From the NCBI GenBank assembly GCA_030428405.1, contig JAUIEH010000045.1, positions 1 through 10,962 of the forward strand: 10,962 nucleotides of DNA, in the 5' to 3' direction. This DNA comes from Alphaproteobacteria bacterium. Its GTDB lineage: Bacteria; Pseudomonadota; Alphaproteobacteria; Caulobacterales; Maricaulaceae. Made by a program: the position numbers and the translations under genes. Under the pieces are notes generated by a model, which was not told where the DNA came from, did not search any database, and worked only from the letters and a program-made list of their open reading frames with translations. Of the stretch, positions 1 through 6,296 are shown piece by piece. Positions within the stretch are counted from its first letter, which is position 1. Every line of letters begins with the position of its first letter.

Positions 1-2
1 TT

Positions 3-581
3 CTCATGCTTGGCGCGATCAGTTTTGGAGCTGCCTGTGCGGCTTATCCGCTGGACGCAGTCCGCTCGCAAGATGAAGCGCCTGCGGTCGAACAGCTCGA
101 GGACGGCGGCGTCCGCGTCGCCATTATAGGCGCCGACGGCGCCCGCATCGGCGCAGCAACAGCGCGCGGAACGCCAGAGCTCGGCGTCATGCTGGAGATC
201 GCGATTTCACCTGGCGGGCTCGAGCCGGGCTGGCACGGTCTCCACCTCCATCAGGTCGGCGATTGCTCCGATGTCGGGGCGTTCACGAATTCCGGCGGCC
301 ATGTCGGACTGATTGAAGGCGGCCACGGCCTTCTCAACGAAGCAGGCCCGGAAGCCGGCGATCTGCCCAATATCTGGGCGGGCGCTGACGGCGCGGCGGG
401 CGGTGAGTTCATCACGGATCGGCTGGCGGTCGCGGCGCATGCGCCAGCGCTGCTCGACGGCGACGGCACGGCGCTGATCATTCATGAAGGCCGCGACGAT
501 CAAATCTCGCAGCCAATCGGCGGCGCCGGCGCGCGCGTCGCGTGTGCAGCATTTCCGTCACTCGACGAACTTTATCAGTAA
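3..581 (+). CDS. sodC: Cu/Zn superoxide dismutase, exported (5' end off window)
   Basis: Dismutates superoxide to hydrogen peroxide and oxygen in the periplasm. Numbering is from the ATG at position 6. The copper-site motif WHGLHLH supplies H80 and H82, the bridging histidine is H99 (SGGH), and the fourth copper ligand is H160 (LIIHEGRDD). The active-site arginine is R177 (GARVAC). C87 and C180 fit the conserved intrasubunit disulfide. Zinc-site spacing matches bovine SOD1 exactly (H99, H107, position 116, D119), but position 116 is Glu where the family has His (PEAGDLPN instead of a PHAGDLPN type). The N-terminus is a short hydrophobic run ending in GAACAAYP, which looks like the tail of a signal peptide. 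The frame stays open to the left edge (CTC at 3-5), so the true start probably lies upstream and the ATG at 6 is internal. The C-terminus ends in an acidic tail after VACAAF. Family assignment is secure; full zinc occupancy is not. Confidence 0.94.
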   Translation, partial: LMLGAISFGAACAAYPLDAVRSQDEAPAVEQLEDGGVRVAIIGADGARIGAATARGTPELGVMLEIAISPGGLEPGWHGLHLHQVGDCSDVGAFTNSGGHVGLIEGGHGLLNEAGPEAGDLPNIWAGADGAAGGEFITDRLAVAAHAPALLDGDGTALIIHEGRDDQISQPIGGAGARVACAAFPSLDELYQ

Positions 582-610
582 TCCGCGCATCTCCGCGCGA
601 TGGCGATGCT

Positions 611-614
611 GGAG
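611..614 (+). promoter_or_regulatory. Shine-Dalgarno deciding the start of the small exported protein
   Basis: GGAG lies 6 bases before an in-frame TTG at 621. The upstream in-frame ATGs at 600 and 606 have no purine-rich site before them. This favours the TTG start. Confidence 0.55.
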
Positions 615-620
615 ATCACA

Positions 621-1091
621 TTGCGACAACTCATCCTCGCAGGCGTCTGCCTCGCAAGTCTCAGCACAGCGGCGCAGGCGCAATATGCCTCCGGCGCGTG
701 GACGGTCGAAACGGCGGACGGCTTCGCCGCCGCGCTGTTCGTGGAGGCCGACAGCGGCGCGCCGGCGGCAGAGTTTTTCTGCGAAACCGGCTCAGCCAGC
801 ATTGAAATCATCATCCACGCTTTCGCACCCGGAGGCGAAGATGGTGATGCTCTCGAGCTGCGTCTCGCGGCCGGCGACGCCTTCATAGACCTTCAGGCCC
901 ATAAGAGCGCTCTTGGGACGGATGACCCGGCGAATATCGTGGCTTCGTCGCCCACCAGCGCGGCGCTGCGCAGCGTCGTGGTTTCGAACGCGCCATTGCG
1001 CATTCGCGCGGCGGGCCTGGAAGGACAGCTCAATGATGACGGCGGGCGTACCGCATTGTCGGCCTTCTATGAGGCCTGCGCCGCGGACTGA
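621..1091 (+). CDS. small exported protein of unknown function
   Basis: I do not recognise the family. From the TTG at 621 the protein is 156 residues with a compact signal peptide: MRQL, then a hydrophobic core (ILAGVCLASLS), then a TAAQA cleavage site, so the mature protein would begin QYASGAW. The mature part is acidic, rich in Ala, Gly and Asp, and has no further membrane segment. It has exactly two cysteines, C54 (FFCETG) and C153 (YEACAAD), one early and one at the C-terminus, so a single disulfide in the periplasm is plausible. The alternative ATG at 600 adds seven residues including a Glu before the signal peptide and lacks a ribosome site. The gene starts 39 bases after the sodC stop on the same strand and is probably cotranscribed with it. 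No catalytic or metal-binding motif is visible. Confidence 0.75.
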   Translation: MRQLILAGVCLASLSTAAQAQYASGAWTVETADGFAAALFVEADSGAPAAEFFCETGSASIEIIIHAFAPGGEDGDALELRLAAGDAFIDLQAHKSALGTDDPANIVASSPTSAALRSVVVSNAPLRIRAAGLEGQLNDDGGRTALSAFYEACAAD

Positions 1092-1109
1092 CGCGGGCTA
1101 GCTCGTCAG
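1088..1109. other. inverted repeat spanning two converging stop codons
   Basis: CTGACG at 1088-1093 pairs with CGTCAG at 1104-1109 around a 10-base loop. It covers the TGA of the exported-protein gene and the TAG of dxs. The stem is only 6 base pairs and neither side has a T-run, so a bidirectional terminator role is weakly supported. Confidence 0.25.
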
Positions 1110-3023
1110 CGCGGTCTGCGCGAGCAGGTCGACATCGCCGCGTCCAAGCGCATCGATCGCCGTTGACGCGATATGTTTGGCGTTCAGTCCGGCCTCGTCA
1201 TACATGAGGCTTGGCGAGTCATGGTTTTGGAACTCATCCGGCAGCGTCATGGTGCGGATCTTCAAGCCGCGGTCGAGCACGCCGAGCTCGGCGTAGAGCT
1301 GCAGCACGAACGCCCCGAAGCCGCCGCGCGCGCCCTCTTCGATCGTGATGACGACTTCGTGCTCGCGCGCGACTCGGACCAACAGATCCTCGTCCAGCGG
1401 CTTGGCGAAGCGCGCATCGATCACGCTGGTTGAGATGCCTTGAGCCGCAAGCATGTCGGCGGCGCGCAGCGTCTCGGCCAGCCGTCCGCCCAAAGACACA
1501 AGCGCCGCCGTCGAGCCTTCACGCAAGACGCGTCCGCGTCCGATTTCCAACGGCTCGGGCAGGTCCGGCATCTCGACGCCGACGCCCTCGCCGCGCGGAT
1601 AGCGGAATGCGCTCGGACCATCATCGATCAGCGCTGCTGTATGCACCATGCGCGCAAGCTCGGCCTCATCGCCGGCCGCCATGACCACCATGCCGGGAAG
1701 CTGTCCGAGATAGCCGATGTCGAACGAACCGGCATGCGTGGCGCCGTCTGCGCCGACGAGCCCGGCCCGGTCAATCGCGAACCGGACAGGCAAGCGCTGG
1801 ATCGCAACGTCGTGGACGACGGAATCATACGCACGCTGAAGGAAGGTCGAGTAGATCGCAGCGAAAGGCCGAAGACCGTCAGCGGCGAGACCGGCTGCGA
1901 ATGTGACCGCATGCTGTTCGGCGATGCCGACATCGAAGCAGCGGTCCGGAAATCGGTCCTCGAAAAGATTTAGCCCGGTGCCGGCCGGCATCGCCGCAGT
2001 AATCGCAACGATTTTTGGGTCGTGCTCGGCTTCCTTGACGAGCTGCTGCGCGAAAACCTTGGTGTATTGCGGCGCATTGGACCGGCTCTTTTGCTGCGCG
2101 CCCGTAATCACGTCGAATTTGGAAACGCCGTGATATTTGTCGTTGGAGTTTTCCGCCGGCGCGTAGCCTTTGCCCTTCTGCGTGACCACGTGGATCAGAA
2201 CCGGGCCGTCTTCGATATCGCGCACATTTTTCAGTACCGGGACGAGCGCGTCGAGATTGTGACCGTCAATCGGGCCGACATAGTAAAAGCCGAGTTCCTC
2301 AAACAGCGTGCCGCCCGTGGCCATGCCGCGGGCGAACTCCTCGGCCTTCTTCGCCGTTTCATAGACCGGTTTGCCGAGCGTTTTTGCGACGGCTTTTCCC
2401 ATTTTGCGCAAGGCGGTGTAGCTGCGCCCGGAGACGCGCCGTGCGAGGTAATGGCTCATGGCGCCGACCGGCGGCGCAATCGACATGTCGTTATCGTTCA
2501 GAATAACGATCAATCGCTTGTCGAGCGCGCCGGCATTGTTCATCGCCTCATACGCCATGCCGGCCGACATCGCGCCGTCGCCGATGACGCAGATCACGCT
2601 ATTGTCACGCTCCTGCAGGTCGCGCGACACGGCGAATCCGAGCCCGGCCGAAATCGATGTCGCCGCATGCGCCGCGCCGAACGGGTCATACGGGCTTTCG
2701 TCACGCTTCGTGAAACCGGAAAGGCCGCCGCCCTGGCGAAGAGTGCGGATGCGGTCACGCCGCCCGGTCAGAATCTTGTGCGGATAGCACTGATGTCCGA
2801 CATCCCAGATCAAGACGTCGTCGGGCGTGTCGAATACGTGGTGGATGGCGACAGTGAGTTCGACCACGCCGAGGCCGGCGCCGAGATGGCCGCCAGTGAC
2901 CGAGACCGCGTCGACCGTCTCCGATCGCACCTCGTCCGCCAGCGCCTTAAGTTCATCCAGCGACATGTCGCGCATGTCAGAGGGGTCGTTGACCCGGTCC
3001 AGCGTCGGCGTTTCCTTAGGCAC
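1098..3023 (-). CDS. dxs: 1-deoxy-D-xylulose-5-phosphate synthase
   Basis: Condenses pyruvate and glyceraldehyde 3-phosphate to DXP with thiamine diphosphate; first step of the MEP isoprenoid pathway and a precursor source for thiamine and pyridoxal phosphate. The 641 residues match the usual length. H46 (GGHLG) and H77 (DVGHQ) lie in the N-terminal half. The ThDP/Mg motif runs from GDG 148-150 to the NDND segment at 176-179. The central catalytic Glu is E369 (GIAEQH). R397, D426 (VGADG), H430 and R477 (YPRG) match the E. coli substrate and phosphate residues with an offset of one. Position 401 is Ser in the RAYDSVVHD motif where Gln is usual. The start is GTG, preceded by AGGAG at 6 bases' spacing, and the N-terminal LDRVNDPSDMR is typical of the family. 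It lies 22 bases after the ispA stop and is the last gene of the minus-strand block. Confidence 0.98.
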   Translation of the reverse strand: MPKETPTLDRVNDPSDMRDMSLDELKALADEVRSETVDAVSVTGGHLGAGLGVVELTVAIHHVFDTPDDVLIWDVGHQCYPHKILTGRRDRIRTLRQGGGLSGFTKRDESPYDPFGAAHAATSISAGLGFAVSRDLQERDNSVICVIGDGAMSAGMAYEAMNNAGALDKRLIVILNDNDMSIAPPVGAMSHYLARRVSGRSYTALRKMGKAVAKTLGKPVYETAKKAEEFARGMATGGTLFEELGFYYVGPIDGHNLDALVPVLKNVRDIEDGPVLIHVVTQKGKGYAPAENSNDKYHGVSKFDVITGAQQKSRSNAPQYTKVFAQQLVKEAEHDPKIVAITAAMPAGTGLNLFEDRFPDRCFDVGIAEQHAVTFAAGLAADGLRPFAAIYSTFLQRAYDSVVHDVAIQRLPVRFAIDRAGLVGADGATHAGSFDIGYLGQLPGMVVMAAGDEAELARMVHTAALIDDGPSAFRYPRGEGVGVEMPDLPEPLEIGRGRVLREGSTAALVSLGGRLAETLRAADMLAAQGISTSVIDARFAKPLDEDLLVRVAREHEVVITIEEGARGGFGAFVLQLYAELGVLDRGLKIRTMTLPDEFQNHDSPSLMYDEAGLNAKHIASTAIDALGRGDVDLLAQTALTS

Positions 3024-3029
3024 TCTCAG

Positions 3030-3034
3030 CTCCT
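3030..3034 (-). promoter_or_regulatory. Shine-Dalgarno for dxs
   Basis: The minus strand reads AGGAG, 6 bases before the GTG at 3023, within the short ispA-dxs gap. It supports the GTG start over the internal Met codons at residues 17 and 20. Confidence 0.65.
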
Positions 3035-3045
3035 GAAGCGGGGGT

Positions 3046-4026
3046 CTAGGACCGCCTCGCCAAAACGTAATCTGCGACCTGTGTCAGAAGGGTGGCGCGT
3101 TCACCGAACAAATCGAGATGTGACTTGGCCTGCGCGGCGAGAAGCCGCGCCTGCTCGCGCGCGCCATCCACGCCGAGCGCCGTCACGAAGGTCGATTTTC
3201 CGCGCTCCGCATCCTTTCCCACTGACTTGCCGAGCGCATCCTCGTCGCCCTCGGCGTCCAAAATGTCGTCCACAATTTGGTATGCTAGACCCAGATCGTG
3301 CGCAAAACCATTGAGCGCGCTGAAAACATCGTCGCCAGCCCGCGCCATCACCGCGCCCGCCTCGCAAGCAAATGTGATCAACGCCCCGGTTTTCAAACGG
3401 TGCATGCGCGTGAGTACCGAGACCTCCACGTTCAAGCGCTCGGATTCCAAGTCGATGGCCTGCCCGCCAACCATGCCGCGCGCGCCCGCAGCAACCGCGA
3501 GCCGGCGCGCGACTTCGCTGCGCGCACGCGGATCGGGATGAGTGTCGGCATGGCAGACGATCTCGAAGGCGAGCGCCAAGAGCCCGTCGCCCGCCAGCAC
3601 GGCCATGGCTTCGTCATACGCGCGGTGCACGGTCGGCCGACCGCGGCGCAGATCGTCATCATCCATGCACGGCAGATCGTCATGCACGAGCGAGTATGTG
3701 TGCACGCATTCAAGCGCGGCGGCGACGCGCAACAGCGCGCGCTCATCGACGTCCAAAAGCCGGCCCGCCTGCACGACCAGGAACGGCCGCATCCGCTTGC
3801 CACCGCCAAGGGCTGCATAGCGCATGGCCGACATTAGGCGGCTTTCGGGGCCGTCTGGTCTTGGGATCAATGCGTCGAGCGCGACCGTCACCCGGTCCGC
3901 GGTTTCTTCGAGCGCGGTTTCAAGTTCGCTGGCAAGCGCGTGGTCGTTGGTCAACGGAATGCTCGCGTGGTGAGGCGGCTGGAAGCAAGCGGGTTCGGCG
4001 CATGCATCAGAACATACGTCCGCCAT
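3046..4026 (-). CDS. ispA: farnesyl diphosphate synthase (short-chain polyprenyl synthase)
   Basis: Adds isopentenyl diphosphate to allylic diphosphates to make farnesyl diphosphate, feeding quinones, undecaprenyl carrier and other isoprenoids. Numbering is from the ATG at 4026. GGGKRMRP (74-81) binds IPP. The first aspartate-rich motif is DDLPCMDDDD from D116. The second is DDILD at 253-257, followed by GKSVGKDAERGKST. The residues before the first motif (HTYSLVH) resemble E. coli IspA (HAYSLIH), consistent with a C15 product. From the ATG the protein is 326 residues, about 25 longer than E. coli IspA (299). The extra N-terminus contains three cysteines and partly overlaps the csaA end by 20 bases. 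An in-frame TTG at 3954 would give 302 residues, a better family fit, with a weak GAG upstream. Neither start has a strong ribosome site. The product is secure; the start is uncertain. Confidence 0.95.
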   Translation of the reverse strand: MADVCSDACAEPACFQPPHHASIPLTNDHALASELETALEETADRVTVALDALIPRPDGPESRLMSAMRYAALGGGKRMRPFLVVQAGRLLDVDERALLRVAAALECVHTYSLVHDDLPCMDDDDLRRGRPTVHRAYDEAMAVLAGDGLLALAFEIVCHADTHPDPRARSEVARRLAVAAGARGMVGGQAIDLESERLNVEVSVLTRMHRLKTGALITFACEAGAVMARAGDDVFSALNGFAHDLGLAYQIVDDILDAEGDEDALGKSVGKDAERGKSTFVTALGVDGAREQARLLAAQAKSHLDLFGERATLLTQVADYVLARRS

Positions 4027-4360
4027 CAGGCGCTGAACGATCGACGCTGATCAAGACCACATCGCCATTTGCGTCAGGAAATCCCAAAGTCAGCACTTCC
4101 GACATGAACGGCCCGATCTGTCTTGGCTCGAAATTGACCACCGCCGCGACGCGCCGGCCGATCAGCTCGGCGCGCACGTAACGCTGCGTGATCTGCGCGG
4201 ACGATTTTTTAACGCCGATCTCTTCGCCAAAATCGATCCAGAGCTTGAAAGCTGGCTTGCGCGCTTCGGGAAACTCTTCCGCGCGCACGACCGTTCCGAG
4301 CCGGATATTGACTTTCTGAAAATCGTCGAACGAAATCGTTTCGGCAGCCGGCGCGCTCAT
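4007..4360 (-). CDS. csaA: CsaA-type tRNA-binding-domain chaperone
   Basis: This is a stand-alone tRNA-binding (EMAP II-like OB-fold) protein of 117 residues. Bacillus subtilis CsaA is a homodimeric chaperone implicated in post-translational protein export. The sequence follows CsaA throughout: FDDFQKVNIRLGTVV (11-25), EEFPEARKPAFKL (28-40), IDFGEEIG (42-49), the SSAQIT motif (53-58), the AAVVNFEPRQIGPF stretch (72-85), SEVLTLG and a GDVVLI strand near the C-terminus. It is the whole family length with no fusion to a synthetase. It begins 10 bases after the xseB stop; a GC-rich GGGCGG is the only candidate ribosome site, so translational coupling to xseB is likely. Its 3' end overlaps the longest reading of ispA. 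Export-chaperone function is known from Bacillus and is inferred here. Confidence 0.93.
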   Translation of the reverse strand: MSAPAAETISFDDFQKVNIRLGTVVRAEEFPEARKPAFKLWIDFGEEIGVKKSSAQITQRYVRAELIGRRVAAVVNFEPRQIGPFMSEVLTLGFPDANGDVVLISVDRSAPDGGRMF

Positions 4361-4370
4361 GGCCGCCCGC

Positions 4371-4628
4371 TCACGAAACGTCCGCAGGCTCGCTCGAAGC
4401 GCCGCCGTCAGAGGTCAGCACGATCTTCTCGACCTTGAGCTGCGCGGCCTGGAGCTTTTTCTCGCAGTGCGATTTGAGCTGCGCGCCGCGCTCATAAATG
4501 TCGATCGAACGCTCGAGCGGCACGTCGCCGCTTTCCAGCTGACGCACGATCTGCTCGAGTTCGCCAAGCGCCTCTTCGAAACTCAGCTTGGATACGGGGC
4601 GTCCAGCAGCGCCGGCGTCATCGCCCAT
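4371..4628 (-). CDS. xseB: exodeoxyribonuclease VII small subunit
   Basis: Small subunit that binds several-fold to XseA to form exonuclease VII, which degrades single-stranded DNA from both ends in the cytoplasm. The 85 residues carry the family signature SFEEALGELEQIV (16-28), QLESGDVPLERSID (30-43), then IYERGAQLKSHCEKKL (44-59), a helical hairpin of typical length. The C-terminal tail after KVEKIVL is short, acidic and poorly conserved. Start choice is supported by a near-perfect GAGGAGG. Adjacency to ispA and dxs is the usual proteobacterial arrangement, here with csaA inserted. xseA is not in the window. The strong ribosome site and the 58-base gap before it suggest it may head a sub-operon xseB-csaA-ispA-dxs. 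Confidence 0.96.
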   Translation of the reverse strand: MGDDAGAAGRPVSKLSFEEALGELEQIVRQLESGDVPLERSIDIYERGAQLKSHCEKKLQAAQLKVEKIVLTSDGGASSEPADVS

Positions 4629-4635
4629 GATCTCG

Positions 4636-4642
4636 CCTCCTC
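4636..4642 (-). promoter_or_regulatory. strong Shine-Dalgarno for xseB
   Basis: The minus strand reads GAGGAGG, 7 bases before the ATG at 4628. Together with the GGGAGGAGG before the SDR gene, it is one of the two best ribosome sites in the window, stronger than those of the other genes in this cluster. Confidence 0.8.
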
Positions 4643-4663
4643 ACACTCGTCACTGTCTGACGA

Positions 4664-4687
4664 AACGCGCCGCTCACGGGCGGCGTT
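4664..4687 (-). other. stem-loop between histidine phosphatase gene and xseB
   Basis: CGCCGC at 4668-4673 pairs perfectly with GCGGCG at 4680-4685 around a 6-base loop, with a further AA/TT pair beyond a 2-base bulge. On the minus strand it begins right at the phosphatase TGA and is followed by only three Ts (GTTTCGTC). It could be a weak terminator or a processing stem separating the two halves of the block. In GC-rich DNA such a stem can also arise by chance. Confidence 0.3.
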
Positions 4688-5301
4688 CAAACGCTCGGCC
4701 GCTCGTAACGCCGAAACGACCAGTAGCCGTCGCGACCGTCGCGCACGCAGGTCCAGCCGCGCGCCAGAAGCACCGGGCGCATCATCCGATTGAACCAGCC
4801 ATGACCGCAAACAAGCACGGTTCTCCCGCCTTGCGCGGCCTTTTCCACATGCGCGACGGCGGCGTCGGCGCGCAGCTCGGCCTGCACCCGCGTCTCCTCG
4901 CCGCGTGCAAAGCCCATCCACCACGAGGTCCGCGCGACTACGCCCCATTGTCGCGGCTTCAGCCGGACGCCGCTGAAACTCGGAGGCGGCAACGGCGCCT
5001 CGACGAACACCTCATGCGGCTCGACCGGCTTTTCGCCGGCGACGCGTTTGGCGGTCTCGATGCTGCGATTGAGCGTGCTGGAGTAGATGACATCCGCGTT
5101 CGCGGCTTCATCGATAAGCTCTTGCGGCGGCGATTGATCCGGCGCCAGGCCGCTTTCCTGATAGGCCGACCACCACTCGCGATAGCCGCGCCAGCCCATC
5201 GGCGCGCGATGGTCGAGATCGGGCCGGCCATGGCGCGCGAGGATGATTACATCGCGCTTGTCTGTGGCGCTAGGCGATGGCGCGCCGCGCGAAGCCGTCA
5301 T
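4687..5301 (-). CDS. histidine phosphatase family protein
   Basis: This belongs to the phosphoglycerate-mutase-like (histidine phosphatase) superfamily, whose members transfer phosphate through a phosphohistidine. From the ATG at 5301 (204 residues) the catalytic RHG is R23-H24-G25 in IILARHGRPD, the second phosphate-pocket arginine is probably R79 (SSTLNRSIETAK), the acid is probably E101 (FVEAPLPPP), and the second histidine is H167 (LVCGHGWFNR). The Trp-rich segment GWRGYREWW at 36-44 differs from classical phosphoglycerate mutase and argues against glycolysis. No signal peptide or membrane segment is visible. I chose the ATG at 5301 rather than the TTG at 5316 because it leaves a short tail before the core and has a GGGTGATGAG purine run just upstream. 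It lies 49 bases after the deacetylase-family gene stop. The substrate cannot be read from sequence. Confidence 0.9.
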   Translation of the reverse strand: MTASRGAPSPSATDKRDVIILARHGRPDLDHRAPMGWRGYREWWSAYQESGLAPDQSPPQELIDEAANADVIYSSTLNRSIETAKRVAGEKPVEPHEVFVEAPLPPPSFSGVRLKPRQWGVVARTSWWMGFARGEETRVQAELRADAAVAHVEKAAQGGRTVLVCGHGWFNRMMRPVLLARGWTCVRDGRDGYWSFRRYERPSV

Positions 5302-5350
5302 CTCATCACCCGCCAATACAGCGCCGCCGGCCGTTCGCCGCGACTGATCC

Positions 5351-6283
5351 CTAATTCGCCATCAACGCGCGGACATGCGCCGCCGTCGACCGAGCCAGTG
5401 CGCGCAAGTCGTATCCGCCCTCCAAAACCGAGACAACCCGGCCCGAACAACGCGTATTGGCGACATCGAGCAGCCGCTCCGTCGCCCAGGCGAAATCCTC
5501 GTCCACCAAGTTCAGCCCCGCGAGCGGGTCGGCGGCATGGGCGTCGAACCCGGCCGAGATGATGATGATGTCCGGTGAAAAGCTTGCCAGCGCATCGATC
5601 AGAGCGTCGAAATGCGGCCGCCAGGCCGCACCGTCAGCGCCGCTCTGAACGAGCGCGTTGAAGACATTGCCGGCCGGACCGCGCTCATCAACGTCACCGG
5701 TCAGCGGATAGGCGTCGGCCTGATGCGTCGAGCCGTAAAACAGGTCCGGCTCGGCATAAGCGAGCGCCTGCGAGCCATTGCCGTGGTGCACGTCGAAATC
5801 AACGATCGCCGGCCGAGCAAGCCTGTGCGCCGCGCGCGCGTGCATCGCTGCAATTCCGGCATTGTTAAAAAAGCAAAAACCCATTGCCCGGCCCGGCTCG
5901 GCGTGATGGCCGGGCGGTCTGACCGCGCAAAAGGCGTTCGCGGCCTCTCCGCTCACGACGGCGTCCACCGCCGCAACGCCTGCGCCGGCCGCACGCAAGG
6001 CTGCGTTCAGCGTGCCCGCCGACATCGCCGTATCAGGGTCGAGGCGGGTCAATGTTTCGAAGCCGCTTGGCGCTGAAGCTTCGATAAAATCAACATAGGC
6101 GGCCGGGTGCACGCGTTGGATTTGCGCGCGTGCAGCCATTGGCGCCTCGCGGCGCTCAAGCGCCTCAAAACCCTCTCCGTCGAGCGCTTCGAGAATGACC
6201 TCGAGGCGCTCGACCCGCTCGGGATGACCGGATGGCGGGCGATGCTCAAGGCAATCCTTATGGGAATAAAGATACGTAGCCAC
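5351..6283 (-). CDS. histone deacetylase / AcuC family amidohydrolase
   Basis: This is a zinc-dependent deacetylase of the HDAC/acetylpolyamine amidohydrolase superfamily. The N-terminus YLYSHKDCLEHRPPSGHPER is the canonical class II-like opening. H126-H127 in RPPGHHAEP form the catalytic His pair. FCFFNN is at 137-142. The zinc ligands are D164 and H166 (DFDVHHGNG) and D247 (SAGFDAH). The transition-state tyrosine is Y291 (LEGGYD). All catalytic positions are intact in 310 residues, the usual single-domain length. The start is GTG at 6283, 13 bases after the SDR stop, with only a weak ribosome site, so coupled translation is likely. Bacterial members act on acetylated proteins, polyamines or small amides; which applies here is unknown. 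Proximity to xseB-ispA-dxs is, to my knowledge, recurrent in alphaproteobacteria. Confidence 0.94.
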   Translation of the reverse strand: MATYLYSHKDCLEHRPPSGHPERVERLEVILEALDGEGFEALERREAPMAARAQIQRVHPAAYVDFIEASAPSGFETLTRLDPDTAMSAGTLNAALRAAGAGVAAVDAVVSGEAANAFCAVRPPGHHAEPGRAMGFCFFNNAGIAAMHARAAHRLARPAIVDFDVHHGNGSQALAYAEPDLFYGSTHQADAYPLTGDVDERGPAGNVFNALVQSGADGAAWRPHFDALIDALASFSPDIIIISAGFDAHAADPLAGLNLVDEDFAWATERLLDVANTRCSGRVVSVLEGGYDLRALARSTAAHVRALMAN

Positions 6284-6296
6284 GTGCGACCCGCGT

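Noticed and set aside
2022..3314. Long plus-strand open frame (430 codons) opposite dxs and part of ispA
   Set aside because: It is an antisense shadow of a secure gene in GC-rich DNA; the translation is Arg/His-rich with no recognisable domain.
3955..4026. Three-cysteine leader of IspA as a possible metal-binding module
   Set aside because: Its first codons are the csaA end read in another frame and the start itself is doubtful; spacing fits no known metal motif.
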